Positions 33,025-41,512 of a stretch of 64,000 nucleotides of DNA are shown here, piece after piece (the stretch's first letter is position 1; each line of letters starts with the position of its first letter). Below the pieces are notes generated by a model. The model did not search any database and was not told the origin of the DNA. It was given only the letters and a program-made list of their open reading frames with translations. Both the position numbers and the translations under genes were made by a program. The stretch is from Anaerolineaceae bacterium (GTDB lineage Bacteria > Chloroflexota > Anaerolineae > Aggregatilineales > Phototrophicaceae), in NCBI GenBank assembly GCA_002699585.1, contig PABP01000033.1, positions 16,919-80,918 on the forward strand, read 5' to 3'.

Positions 33025-34722
33025 ATGTTATCGGATTTAGATATTGCCAAGCAAGCCAAGCTTGCACCCTTATCGGACATTGCCGCGCAATTGGGCCTGA
33101 CGCCTGATGATTATGATCACTATGGCAGTCCCTATGTCGCCAAGCTGCGGCTGAATGTATTAGATCGCTTAAAAGATACGGCTCCGGCGAAGTATGTGGA
33201 TGTGACGGCTATCACTCCAACGCCATTGGGTGAGGGCAAGTCCACGACGGTCGTTGGCCTGGGGCAAGCCATGAAGCACATTGGCAAAAAGGCTGTCGTA
33301 ACCCTGCGCCAACCCAGCATGGGGCCGACCTTCGGCATTAAAGGCGGGGCGGCAGGTGGTGGTTATGCTCAGGTTGTGCCCATGGATTTGTTCAATCTGC
33401 ACCTGACGGGTGATATTCATGCGGTGGCTGCGGCTAATAATTTGCTGGCTGCCATGATCGATAACAAGTTGATGCGCCGCAACCCCTTGAACATCAACCC
33501 GGATACGATCACCTGGAAGCGCGTCATCGACATGAATGATCGGGCACTGCGCCAGATCGTGATCGGCCTGGGCGGTAAAGAAAATGGTGTGCCGCGTGAA
33601 ACGGGTTTTGATATTGCTGTTGCCAGTGAAGTGATGGCAATTTTGGCACTGGCGACCTCATTGGAAGACCTGCGCGAGCGCCTGGGTCGTATCGTGATTG
33701 GCTACACCTATGATCGCGAACCGGTCACTGCCGACATGATTGGCGGCGGTGGCGCGATGACTGTCCTCATGCAAGAAGCCCTGCGCCCGACCCTGATGCA
33801 GACTTTAGAAAATACGCCTGTGCTGGTCCACGCGGGGCCGTTTGCCAATATCGCGCATGGCAACAGCAGCATCCTGGCCGATATGATCGGCAGCAGGACG
33901 TCTGATTACGTGATTACGGAATCCGGCTTTGGGGCAGATATCGGCGCGGAAAAATTCTTCAATATCAAATGCCGTTACAGTGGCCTCAAACCGGATGCGG
34001 TCGTGCTGGTGGTGACGATTCGGGCGCTCAAGCTGCATAGCGGCAATTATCGTGTGGTTCCGGGTAAGCCGCTGCCGCCGAACATGCTGGAAGAAAATCT
34101 GGCAGATGTCGAAGCGGGTGCGGCCAACATGGTCCATCATATCCAGACGATTAAGAAGCATGGTGTTACGCCCGTTGTGGCCATCAATCGCTTTGCGGAT
34201 GATACCGATGCTGAGATCGAACTGGTTAAGCGCATCGCTGTTGAAGCCGGGGCCTATGGCGCAGCCGAAGCGCGGCACTTCAGCGAAGGTGGGGCCGGGG
34301 CAACTGAACTCGCTGAGTTGGTGGTCAATGCCTGTGACGAACCGAGCGAGTTCCAATTCTTGTATGATCTGGACCAACCGCTTACCGAGAAAATCGAAAC
34401 GATTGCCCGTGAGGTCTACGGCGCCGCCGATGTCAGCTATGAATCCCTGGCAGCCAGCCAACTCAGACGCTATGAAAAGAGTGGTTTTGGCAAATTGCCG
34501 ATCTGCATGGCCAAGACGCATCTGAGTATCAGCCACGATCCATCGCTGAAAGGCGCACCGAGCGGCTTCACACTGCCCATTCGTGAAGTCCGGGCGAGCA
34601 TTGGCGCCGGGTTCATCTATCCGCTGGTCGGGGATATGCGCACCATGCCCGGTCTGTCGGCATCACCCGCAGCCGAGCAAATCGACCTTGATGAAAATGG
34701 CGAAATCGTCGGTTTGTTCTAA
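33025..34722 (+). CDS. fhs: Formate-tetrahydrofolate ligase
   Basis: Makes 10-formyl-THF from formate, THF and ATP. A 565-residue protein, normal for the family, with the P-loop-like TPTPLGEGKSTT (64-75), RQPSMGPTFGIKGGAAGGGYAQV, DLFNLHLTGDIHA and the conserved GFGADIGAEKFFNIKCR. The start ATG at 33025 has GGAG 6 bases before it; longer frames are less likely. A structured segment lies about 115 bases upstream and a clear terminator follows. Feeds the one-carbon pool together with FolE-derived and SAM pathways elsewhere in the window; no acetogenesis genes are near. Confidence 0.96.
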   Translation: MLSDLDIAKQAKLAPLSDIAAQLGLTPDDYDHYGSPYVAKLRLNVLDRLKDTAPAKYVDVTAITPTPLGEGKSTTVVGLGQAMKHIGKKAVVTLRQPSMGPTFGIKGGAAGGGYAQVVPMDLFNLHLTGDIHAVAAANNLLAAMIDNKLMRRNPLNINPDTITWKRVIDMNDRALRQIVIGLGGKENGVPRETGFDIAVASEVMAILALATSLEDLRERLGRIVIGYTYDREPVTADMIGGGGAMTVLMQEALRPTLMQTLENTPVLVHAGPFANIAHGNSSILADMIGSRTSDYVITESGFGADIGAEKFFNIKCRYSGLKPDAVVLVVTIRALKLHSGNYRVVPGKPLPPNMLEENLADVEAGAANMVHHIQTIKKHGVTPVVAINRFADDTDAEIELVKRIAVEAGAYGAAEARHFSEGGAGATELAELVVNACDEPSEFQFLYDLDQPLTEKIETIAREVYGAADVSYESLAASQLRRYEKSGFGKLPICMAKTHLSISHDPSLKGAPSGFTLPIREVRASIGAGFIYPLVGDMRTMPGLSASPAAEQIDLDENGEIVGLF

Positions 34723-34748
34723 GACTCGCATCGTTAGGTTCAATACTG

Positions 34749-34776
34749 AGGGGCACAGCGATGTGCCCCTTTTTTC
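34749..34776 (+). terminator. Intrinsic terminator after fhs
   Basis: A 9-bp stem (34749-34757 with 34762-34770), GCGA tetraloop and six T's, 27 bases after the fhs stop. Confidence 0.92.
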
Positions 34777-34868
34777 GTGTGATGGCCTTTACTGGCAATC
34801 AGTAGCCCCATATGGAGCATAGATGTACAATGCTTGCGTACTGATCTTGCGCTAAGGACCATGCGCCT

Positions 34869-35444
34869 ATGAAGCACCTTATTGTCGTTCGGCATTCCGT
34901 TTCGCAGCAGGAACCGGGCAAGTCATCACATGAGTGGGGCCTCACGGATGAGGGCCGTGCGCGGCTGACATTACTGGCCGAGCAGGTCGAAAAATACAAG
35001 CTGACGCACATTTACGCCGGCCCCGAACCCAAGATGGAACTGACGGGCCAGGGATTGGCGGCTGCGTTGGGCGTTGCCTGTACGACAGATAACCATCTGC
35101 ACGAAACCCGCCGGGATACAGCGCCCTATTTTGAAGATGTGGACCAGTTCCGTGAGGCGATTAAGGCGGCAATAGATGAACCTCACGCGCTGCTGTATGG
35201 CGAAGAAACCTTCGACGATGCCTATGAGCGCGTCGATACGCGCATCGCTGAACTGGCGTCTATCCATGAAGGACAGTCTTTTGGCGTGGTGACGGGGGGC
35301 ACTGTGATTGCCTTGTTCGTCAATCGCAAAGCGGGCTTGGATACCTACAAGGTCTGGCGCTCGCTGAGGATGCCTTGTTATGCGGTTTTTACACTGCCGG
35401 ATCTGGCCTTTGTCGAGCTGGTGACAGCGCCTTTTAAGCGATAG
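34869..35444 (+). CDS. Histidine-phosphatase-superfamily protein lacking the second catalytic His
   Basis: A 191-residue protein with the phosphoglycerate-mutase-like opening LIVVRHSVSQ (nucleophile-type His in RH), the internal LTDEGRARL and GPEPKMELT, and HLHETRR. The late motif that normally reads V-[ST]-H-G is VVTGGTVIALF: the catalytic His is Gly (codon GGG at 35294-35296). A phosphatase lacking this His would be strongly impaired, so it may be a pseudoenzyme with a binding or regulatory role. It starts a run of same-strand genes: ATP-grasp (34 bases on), GNAT (10 bases), RmlD (78 bases). Confidence 0.85.
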   Translation: MKHLIVVRHSVSQQEPGKSSHEWGLTDEGRARLTLLAEQVEKYKLTHIYAGPEPKMELTGQGLAAALGVACTTDNHLHETRRDTAPYFEDVDQFREAIKAAIDEPHALLYGEETFDDAYERVDTRIAELASIHEGQSFGVVTGGTVIALFVNRKAGLDTYKVWRSLRMPCYAVFTLPDLAFVELVTAPFKR

Positions 35445-35478
35445 TCATTTAGAAATAACTCACTAGAGATAGATCACT

Positions 35479-36534
35479 ATGGAACAACTCGTCAGTCGCC
35501 CGGAATATCCTTTCGGGACGCGCTTACTCATCGACCTCATCAATGCGGGCGACCTGCCCATGATCGCAGAAGCCGACATCGAACCGCAATACGGTTATGT
35601 CGGGCGGCTGGTGTATACCGATGGCACCGTGCGTTTTTTCCGCAATAGCAATAAAGGCATCAACAATCATGGGGCCAGTTCGATCTGCCTGGACAAAGGC
35701 TATACCAAGTATTTCCTGAAAAAGCTCGGCTATACGGTCCCAGCAGGCAATACTTTCCTGACTGATACCTATGCCGCGCTGATCGATACCAACCTGTCGC
35801 AGTATGGCGAACACGATTATGACACGCCGGATCGACTGCTAGATGCAGCGGCAGCGGTTGGCTATCCATGTGTCATCAAACCCAATTCCATGACCAGCGG
35901 CGGCAAGGGCGTATTCATCTGCTACGATGCCGAAGACGTGCGCATCGCCCTGGCAAGCATGCTCGATGAACATATTGACGTTTTTTTGCTGGAAGAACAC
36001 GTTCCCTACGCTGACTATCGTCTGGTGGTGTTCGATGGTGAGGTCCGGCTGGCTTATGAGCGTCAACCGCTGGTGATTACTGGGAATGGTCAATCGACCT
36101 TGCGTGAGCTGCTCACACAGACCCGAAACGACCTGTGGGCACAAAATCGCCGCGTGCAGATCAAAGACAGCGATCCGCGCCTGACCAAGAAGCTGCGTCA
36201 CAGTGGCTATACGCTGGATTCCGTGCTGGGCGAGGGCGAATCGTATCAGGTTTATGATGCGGCCAATGCCAGTCTGGGCGGGCAGGTGGTCGATGTGCTG
36301 GAAACTTGCCATATAGATTGGTTACAATTGGCGGGTCGTATGGCGCGGAAGATGGGGCTGCGCTTCTGTGGGATTGACCTGCTCTGCGAGGACATCACCC
36401 GCGCAGATGGCGATTACTGCGTCATTGAAATCAATGCATCACCGGGCATGGCCAATTATGCGACTTTAGGTGATGCGGCCTTGGAACGGGTCCGTATGCT
36501 ATATAAAGATATGTTCAGCGCACCCATAAAGTAG
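35479..36534 (+). CDS. ATP-grasp ligase (cyanophycin-synthetase-like domain)
   Basis: A 351-residue protein with an ATP-grasp fold: CVIKPNSMTSGGKGVFI (nucleotide-binding Lys and Gly-rich loop), VFLLEEHVPYADYRLVVFDGEV, QPLVITGNGQSTLRELL (as in CphA and GshF-type enzymes) and the metal site LCEDITRADGDYCVIEINASPG. The N-terminal part carries FFRNSNKGINNHGASSICLDKGYTK, seen in a broad family of ATP-grasp proteins of unknown substrate. It forms an amide or thioester bond from a carboxylate with ATP. Between a histidine-phosphatase-like gene and a GNAT gene, it may make and modify a small peptide or amino-acid conjugate. Confidence 0.88.
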   Translation: MEQLVSRPEYPFGTRLLIDLINAGDLPMIAEADIEPQYGYVGRLVYTDGTVRFFRNSNKGINNHGASSICLDKGYTKYFLKKLGYTVPAGNTFLTDTYAALIDTNLSQYGEHDYDTPDRLLDAAAAVGYPCVIKPNSMTSGGKGVFICYDAEDVRIALASMLDEHIDVFLLEEHVPYADYRLVVFDGEVRLAYERQPLVITGNGQSTLRELLTQTRNDLWAQNRRVQIKDSDPRLTKKLRHSGYTLDSVLGEGESYQVYDAANASLGGQVVDVLETCHIDWLQLAGRMARKMGLRFCGIDLLCEDITRADGDYCVIEINASPGMANYATLGDAALERVRMLYKDMFSAPIK

Positions 36535-36544
36535 GGGATTAAGA

Positions 36545-37057
36545 ATGATGGTTGCACATCACAGCGATGATCTCGTGCAGATCACCGAGGCTACGGCTTC
36601 GGATGTGCTTGGTATTCAGAATGTGATGCAGGCGAGTTGGCAGTCCGTATATGCCGACTTGCTCAGTGAAGAACACATAGCTCGCACTTTGCGGCGTTCA
36701 TTTTCTGAAGCAGCCCTGGCCCGGTCGGTCAATCATGCGGGTGCGACTTACTTAGTCGCGTGGGTAGATGGTGAAATCCGAGGCATGTGTCATTATGGCT
36801 CGCCTCTGCTCGACGACTGCGAGAATCGTAAGGCCCTTTATAGCGTCTATGTGCATCCTGATTGGTGGCAGCAGGGCATCGGCACTGCTTTGCTCGATGT
36901 CATGGAAGCGCACCTGCGGCCCCAGCGCGTGACGGACGTTTTTACTTATGTCGATGCGCGTAACACGCTAGCAAGCACATTTTTCACCAGACACGGCTTC
37001 GTTCATCTGCCGGATGACGACCGTGATGGCGAATTGTATTTGCGAAAAGTGCTCTGA
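36545..37057 (+). CDS. GNAT family N-acetyltransferase
   Basis: A 170-residue single-domain GNAT: ITEATASDVLGIQNVMQASW at the start, LYSVYVHPDWWQQGIGTALL as the acetyl-CoA loop (Q-x-x-G-I/T-G), and FFTRHGFVHL near the end. It begins 10 bases after the ATP-grasp gene with an AGGGGA upstream, so it is probably part of the same transcript. Acceptor unknown; protein-alanine or small-molecule acetylation are both possible. Confidence 0.9.
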   Translation: MMVAHHSDDLVQITEATASDVLGIQNVMQASWQSVYADLLSEEHIARTLRRSFSEAALARSVNHAGATYLVAWVDGEIRGMCHYGSPLLDDCENRKALYSVYVHPDWWQQGIGTALLDVMEAHLRPQRVTDVFTYVDARNTLASTFFTRHGFVHLPDDDRDGELYLRKVL

Positions 37058-37135
37058 ATGTAAGTTCACAGCAAGGGTTGGCTGGCATGATGCCTATGAA
37101 TTCATGAATCCATACTGATTAGAAGAAGGTGCAAT

Positions 37136-37984
37136 GTGAAAATACTGGTGACGGGTGCTGCGGGGAATGTCGGCAAAGAGCTTGTGACGCAGTTACAGCC
37201 CAACCATGATGTCGTTGGCGTGGACCTGGAGCATTTTGATATTGTCGATTGGAACAGCACCAACGATTTCATTCAGCAGCAGCAGCCGAACCTGGTGATT
37301 CACCCTGCGGCTTGGACCGATGTCGATGGCTGTGCCAAAGACCCCGATAAAGCCATTCGCATCAATGGCCTGGGTGCCCAGAATATGGCTGTCGCGGCTG
37401 CTGCTGTGGGCGCACCGATTGTCCATATCAGCACCAACGAAGTCTTTGATGGCTATGGCGATCATCTCTACAAAGAATATGACCAGACGCATCCGACCAA
37501 CCCCTATGGGTACAGCAAATGGGTCGCCGAGCGGGCCGTGATGGCCGTGAACCCGCAGCATTATATTGTGCGGCCTTCCTGGGTATTTTCTCATGGGGGG
37601 CGCAATTTCATCCAGGCCATATTGGGTGCGGCAGAAGCAGGCAAGACGCTGCGTGTCGTGACCAACGAAGTCGCCAACCCCACCTACAGCGTCGATCTGG
37701 CGGAAGCCATCATCAAGCTGATTGCCACTGGGCGCTATGGCATCTATCATTTCGGCAATGAGGGCGCGGTCAGCCGTTACCAGTTTGCCCGTTATATCCT
37801 GGATGCCGCTGGCTACACAGATACGCCCATCCTGCCGATCAGTGCTGCCGAATGGCCGCGGTCGAGTACGCCGCCGATGTATGCTGGCCTGGAAAATCAT
37901 GCTGGAGCGATGCTGGGCATCCGGCTGCGCCCCTGGCGAGAAGCTGTCGATGCTTTTATGGTCAAAGAGGGCCTATCTAACTGA
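37136..37984 (+). CDS. rmlD: dTDP-4-dehydrorhamnose reductase RmlD
   Basis: Last step of dTDP-L-rhamnose synthesis. A 282-residue extended SDR: GAAGNVGKEL (nucleotide loop), HPAAWTDVDGCAKDPDKA (RmlD signature), ISTNEVFDGYG, the catalytic YxxxK in NPYGYSKWVAE, and VRPSWVFSHGGRNF. Start is GTG with AGAAGG upstream. RmlA and RmlB are encoded 14-17 kb away on the other strand; RmlC is not in the window. It is followed by glycosyltransferase genes. Confidence 0.93.
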   Translation: MKILVTGAAGNVGKELVTQLQPNHDVVGVDLEHFDIVDWNSTNDFIQQQQPNLVIHPAAWTDVDGCAKDPDKAIRINGLGAQNMAVAAAAVGAPIVHISTNEVFDGYGDHLYKEYDQTHPTNPYGYSKWVAERAVMAVNPQHYIVRPSWVFSHGGRNFIQAILGAAEAGKTLRVVTNEVANPTYSVDLAEAIIKLIATGRYGIYHFGNEGAVSRYQFARYILDAAGYTDTPILPISAAEWPRSSTPPMYAGLENHAGAMLGIRLRPWREAVDAFMVKEGLSN

Positions 37985-38074
37985 CGTTCATCCTACTTTG
38001 CCCCAGCCAACGCTGGTAATCCGGCCTGATTTTGCGACAATGAGGCCCGGTTCAGACAGTATGGCTAGGGGCAT

Positions 38075-39031
38075 ATGGCTAACCCACTCATTTCCATCGT
38101 CATCCCCAACTGGAACGGCAAGCACTTCTTGCAGACGTGTTTGGATTCCCTGGCGGCCCAGACGTATGACCCCCTCGAAGTGATTATCGTCGATAATGCC
38201 TCTACCGATGGCTCACAGGCTTATATCCGTGAAAACTACCCGGATGTTGTGCTGGTGGAGTTGCCAGAGAACCGCGGTTTTACCGGGGCCTGCAATGCAG
38301 GCATGCAAGCGGCGCGCGGGCAGGTCATCGCCCTGCTGAATAATGATACGGAAGTTGACCCGGAATGGGCCAGTGCCCTGGTGGATGCCTTTGCCCGTCA
38401 TACAGATGTGGGCATGGTCGCCAGCAAGATGCTGTTGTTCGATAAACGTGACCACATTCATACTGTTGGTGATGGCTTCACAGTCGATGGCCGCCCTTTT
38501 AATCGTGGGGTTTGGCAAAAAGACGAGGGCCAGTACGAGCAGGAAGCATACGTGTTCAGTGTGTGCGGTGGGGCCTGTGCATATCGCCGTGAAATGCTCG
38601 ATGAGGTTGGCTTACTGGATGATGATTTTTTCTTCCTGATGGAAGACGTCGACTTGGCATGGCGCGGACAACTGGCTGGTTGGCGAGCACTTTACACCCC
38701 CAAAGCCATCGTCTATCATCATCTTTCAGCGACCGGAGGCGGCGTCACGGCCAGCTTCCACGATGGCCGCAACAGTATTTACCTGCTGGTGAAGAATATT
38801 CCCGGTGATATCTGGCGCAAACATCGCGGTCAGATTATTGGGCGGCAATGGCAGATCGCGCGTGATGCACTCAAGGCGTGGCGTGGCGAGGCTGCGCGTG
38901 CAAGGCTGCGCGGGATGCTGGCCGGGTTGGCCAAGCTGCCGATGCTGTTGAAAAAACGCCGCGAGATACAGGCATCGCGCAAGGTATCGACTGACTACAT
39001 TGAATCCATCCTCTCGCCGCCACAGGACTAA
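38075..39031 (+). CDS. GT2 glycosyltransferase (rhamnosyltransferase-like)
   Basis: A 318-residue GT-A fold enzyme: SIVIPNWNGKHFL at the start, IIVDNASTDGS, NRGFTGACNAGM, LLNNDTEVDPEW (metal-site region), and CGGACAYRREMLDEVG with FFLMEDVDLAWR. This arrangement is that of WbbL/RfbF-type transferases, several of which use dTDP-rhamnose. It follows rmlD by 90 bases, so a rhamnosyl donor is plausible but not proven. The start ATG has AGGGG 5 bases upstream. The C-terminal part is basic and helical, fitting peripheral membrane attachment. Confidence 0.9.
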   Translation: MANPLISIVIPNWNGKHFLQTCLDSLAAQTYDPLEVIIVDNASTDGSQAYIRENYPDVVLVELPENRGFTGACNAGMQAARGQVIALLNNDTEVDPEWASALVDAFARHTDVGMVASKMLLFDKRDHIHTVGDGFTVDGRPFNRGVWQKDEGQYEQEAYVFSVCGGACAYRREMLDEVGLLDDDFFFLMEDVDLAWRGQLAGWRALYTPKAIVYHHLSATGGGVTASFHDGRNSIYLLVKNIPGDIWRKHRGQIIGRQWQIARDALKAWRGEAARARLRGMLAGLAKLPMLLKKRREIQASRKVSTDYIESILSPPQD

Positions 39032-39074
39032 ACGCGACCGGGTCGCCGGTCATCGGATAGATTTGGAGTGCTAT

Positions 39075-39860
39075 TTGGACCCGCAACAATCAAACAATCA
39101 GGCTGCTGAACCTGAAAAACCATTTCTCTCAATCGTGATCCCTGCGCATAATGAAGAGAAGCGCCTGCCCCCTTCCTTGCAAAAAATCGACGCCTTTCTG
39201 AAAACGCAGGATTATACGGCGGAAGTCGTCATTGTGGAAAATGGCAGCCAGGACAACACAGCGGCTGTCTCTAAAGAATATGCCAAGCGCTATCCTTATA
39301 TCCGTGTGATGGAAGTCGAAACGCGCGGTAAGGGGTTGGCCGTTAAGCAGGGGATGTTGGCAGCGAAAGGCCAGTATCGCTTTATCTGCGATGCTGATTT
39401 GTCGATGCCGATTGATGAACTGGTGCATTTTTTGCCTCCCTATGCGGAAGGCTATGACGTGATTATCGCCAGCCGAGAAGCACACGGGGCGCGTCGTGTC
39501 GGGGAGCCGCTGTATCGTCATATGATGGGGCGCATCAATACGCTGATTATCAAGCTGTTCGCGTTACGGGGCTACGAAGATACGCAGTGTGGCTTCAAGA
39601 TGTTCAAAGACAGTGTGGCTGAAGATCTGTTCAGCGTGCAGCAGCTAAACGGCATTGGCTTCGATGTCGAACTGCTGTACATCGCCCAGAAGCGCGGCTA
39701 CAGCGTCAAAGAGCAGCCGATTACCTGGTACTTTGACCCCTATTCCACCATGCGCCTCGTCGATGATTCGCTGCATATGCTTAAAGAGATTTTTGAAATC
39801 CGCCAGAACTGGCGCAAGGGTTATTATGACAAAGCGCAAGTCGAAAACAGCCAGCCTTAA
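39075..39860 (+). CDS. GT2 glycosyltransferase (dolichyl-phosphate glucosyltransferase-like)
   Basis: A 261-residue GT-A enzyme with SIVIPAHNEEKRLPPSL, VVIVENGSQDNT, VEVETRGKGLAVKQGML, FICDADLSMPIDEL (DxD) and CGFKMFKDSVAEDLF. This set is typical of ALG5-like polyprenyl-phosphate glucosyltransferases, which make the lipid-linked sugar donor used by GT39/GT-C enzymes. TTG at 39075 with GGAG 6 bases upstream is the likely start; earlier in-frame codons lie near the previous gene's end. It overlaps rnhB by 35 bases. Confidence 0.88.
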   Translation: MDPQQSNNQAAEPEKPFLSIVIPAHNEEKRLPPSLQKIDAFLKTQDYTAEVVIVENGSQDNTAAVSKEYAKRYPYIRVMEVETRGKGLAVKQGMLAAKGQYRFICDADLSMPIDELVHFLPPYAEGYDVIIASREAHGARRVGEPLYRHMMGRINTLIIKLFALRGYEDTQCGFKMFKDSVAEDLFSVQQLNGIGFDVELLYIAQKRGYSVKEQPITWYFDPYSTMRLVDDSLHMLKEIFEIRQNWRKGYYDKAQVENSQP

Positions 39861-40494
39861 ATACGAAATGGAATACTACCGCAACGGCTATACGCGCATC
39901 ATTGGCGTTGATGAAGCCGGGCGGGGACCCTGGGCGGGGCCGTTGATGGTCGGGGCGGTTGCGTTGCCATTGGATCGCACAGATTTACAGAAGGCGCTCA
40001 AAGGTGTGCGCGACAGCAAGCTGATGACTGCCAACCAGCGCGAAGGGCTGGTCGAGACGATCAAAGAGGTGTCGCTGACCTGGGGCCTGGGTGCGGCGGA
40101 AGTCGATGAAATTGACGAATTGGGCCTGACGGATGCCACCAAGCTGGCTGTAGAACGTGCCCTGAATGATGCCATTGAGCGCGGTGGTTTTCAGCCGGAT
40201 TGTTTATTCTGCGATTTTATGGCTTGGCCACCAAAGTGGCAGATGCACCAGCTCAGTATCGTCAAAGGCGACCAGCTTTCTCTGACGATTGCCGCCGCTA
40301 GTGTGATCGCTAAAGTCTCGCGCGATGCTTATATGATCGACATCGCCGAAGAGTTCCCCCAATATGGCTTTGAAAAACACAAAGGCTATCATTCGCCGTT
40401 GCATGTGGCGGCCCTGGAGCAACTTGGTCCGACGCCCATCCACCGCCGCAGCTACGCGCCGATTCGTAAGTTCCTGGGTGAAGATGCCGATTAG
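39826..40494 (+). CDS. rnhB: Ribonuclease HII
   Basis: Removes RNA from RNA-DNA hybrids and single ribonucleotides from DNA. A 222-residue protein with IIGVDEAGRGPWAGPL (catalytic Asp29-Glu30), the third acidic residue in CLFCDF, AAASVIAKVSRDAYM with the fourth, and YGFEKHKGYHSPLH. The start ATG at 39826 has AAGGG 5 bases upstream and overlaps the preceding glycosyltransferase gene; an ATG at 39868 is an alternative without a clear ribosome-binding site. The gene is embedded in an envelope-biosynthesis cluster, probably by chance of operon structure. Confidence 0.95.
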   Translation: MTKRKSKTASLKYEMEYYRNGYTRIIGVDEAGRGPWAGPLMVGAVALPLDRTDLQKALKGVRDSKLMTANQREGLVETIKEVSLTWGLGAAEVDEIDELGLTDATKLAVERALNDAIERGGFQPDCLFCDFMAWPPKWQMHQLSIVKGDQLSLTIAAASVIAKVSRDAYMIDIAEEFPQYGFEKHKGYHSPLHVAALEQLGPTPIHRRSYAPIRKFLGEDAD

Positions 40495-40582
40495 CAGTTG
40501 CCTACGTTTACCCTATGCCCTGGAACGATGGCATTTTAACCTGTGTATGTGATAGTGACTAACCAATAACTAGGGAGCCATC

Positions 40583-41404
40583 ATGAAACCTGTTTCTTCG
40601 TTTACCGACAGCGAATTTCTCAAATCCAAGCAGTATAAAGATTCCAGTAACTTGAGTGCACGCATTGCCCTGCACCGTGACTACGGGACGTGTACGGTCG
40701 GCGTATGGCAGTGGTTTTTCGATATGCTGCTGGCCACACTCGGCAGTAAGGCCCGTATTCTGGAAGTTGGCGCAGGTCGTGCTGATCTCTGGCGTGAGAA
40801 TGCGGATCGTATCCCAGAAGGCTGGGAGATTACGCTGACAGACCTCAGTGACGGTATGCTGGAGGATGGTCGTAAGCAGCTTGGTGACCTGGCAGATCGT
40901 TTTGAGATGCATCCGGCTAACGTCCAGGAATTGGCTGATGCCGATAATACCTATGATGCGGTCATCGCTAATTTTATGCTGTATCATCTGCCGGATCGAC
41001 CAAAGGGTATCGCGCAAATTCGCCGGGTTTTGAAGCCAGATGGCGTGTTATTCGCCTGTACGTTGGGACATAATCACATGCGCCAGTATTGGGAGCTTGT
41101 GCGGTCGGTTGTCGATGACCCAAATATGGCTTTGCAGGGGCAAAATCCCTTTACATTGAACGATGGCGCGGAGCAACTTGGTGGCAGTTTCGATGATATT
41201 GTGATGGTTCGCTATCACTGCGACATCAAGCTGACGGATGTGGAACCGATGGTGGCCTATTTTCACTCTAATGGTGACGAGGCCATTCTCAGTGGCCAAT
41301 ATGATGATGCGGTGCGCCAGCGTGTGCAAAAAGAAATCGACGAAAAAGGCCATTTCTTCATTCAGAAGGATACGGGCGTTTTTGTGGCGCGGGGTGGGGC
41401 CTAG
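40583..41404 (+). CDS. Class I SAM-dependent methyltransferase
   Basis: A 273-residue methyltransferase with the SAM loop ILEVGAGRADLW, the acidic strand ITLTDLSDGML, NVQELADADNTYDAVIANFMLYHL and IRRVLKPDGVLFACTLG. The fold resembles Methyltransf_11/UbiE-like enzymes. Substrate unknown; its position between rnhB and a GT4 glycosyltransferase would fit sugar or lipid methylation but does not show it. The start ATG has GGGAG 5-6 bases upstream. Confidence 0.9.
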   Translation: MKPVSSFTDSEFLKSKQYKDSSNLSARIALHRDYGTCTVGVWQWFFDMLLATLGSKARILEVGAGRADLWRENADRIPEGWEITLTDLSDGMLEDGRKQLGDLADRFEMHPANVQELADADNTYDAVIANFMLYHLPDRPKGIAQIRRVLKPDGVLFACTLGHNHMRQYWELVRSVVDDPNMALQGQNPFTLNDGAEQLGGSFDDIVMVRYHCDIKLTDVEPMVAYFHSNGDEAILSGQYDDAVRQRVQKEIDEKGHFFIQKDTGVFVARGGA

Positions 41405-41512
41405 CCTCAGCGCGTCTATGCAGGCATAGGTCGATAAGGTAAGGTAGAGGGCGGCATACATTTTGTGTGCTGCCTTTTGATTAGATGCAATCCGCAGTGA
41501 GATGATGACGCT

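Noticed and set aside
33805..34536. 243-residue minus-strand frame inside fhs
   Set aside because: Antisense shadow of formate-THF ligase; no family resemblance.
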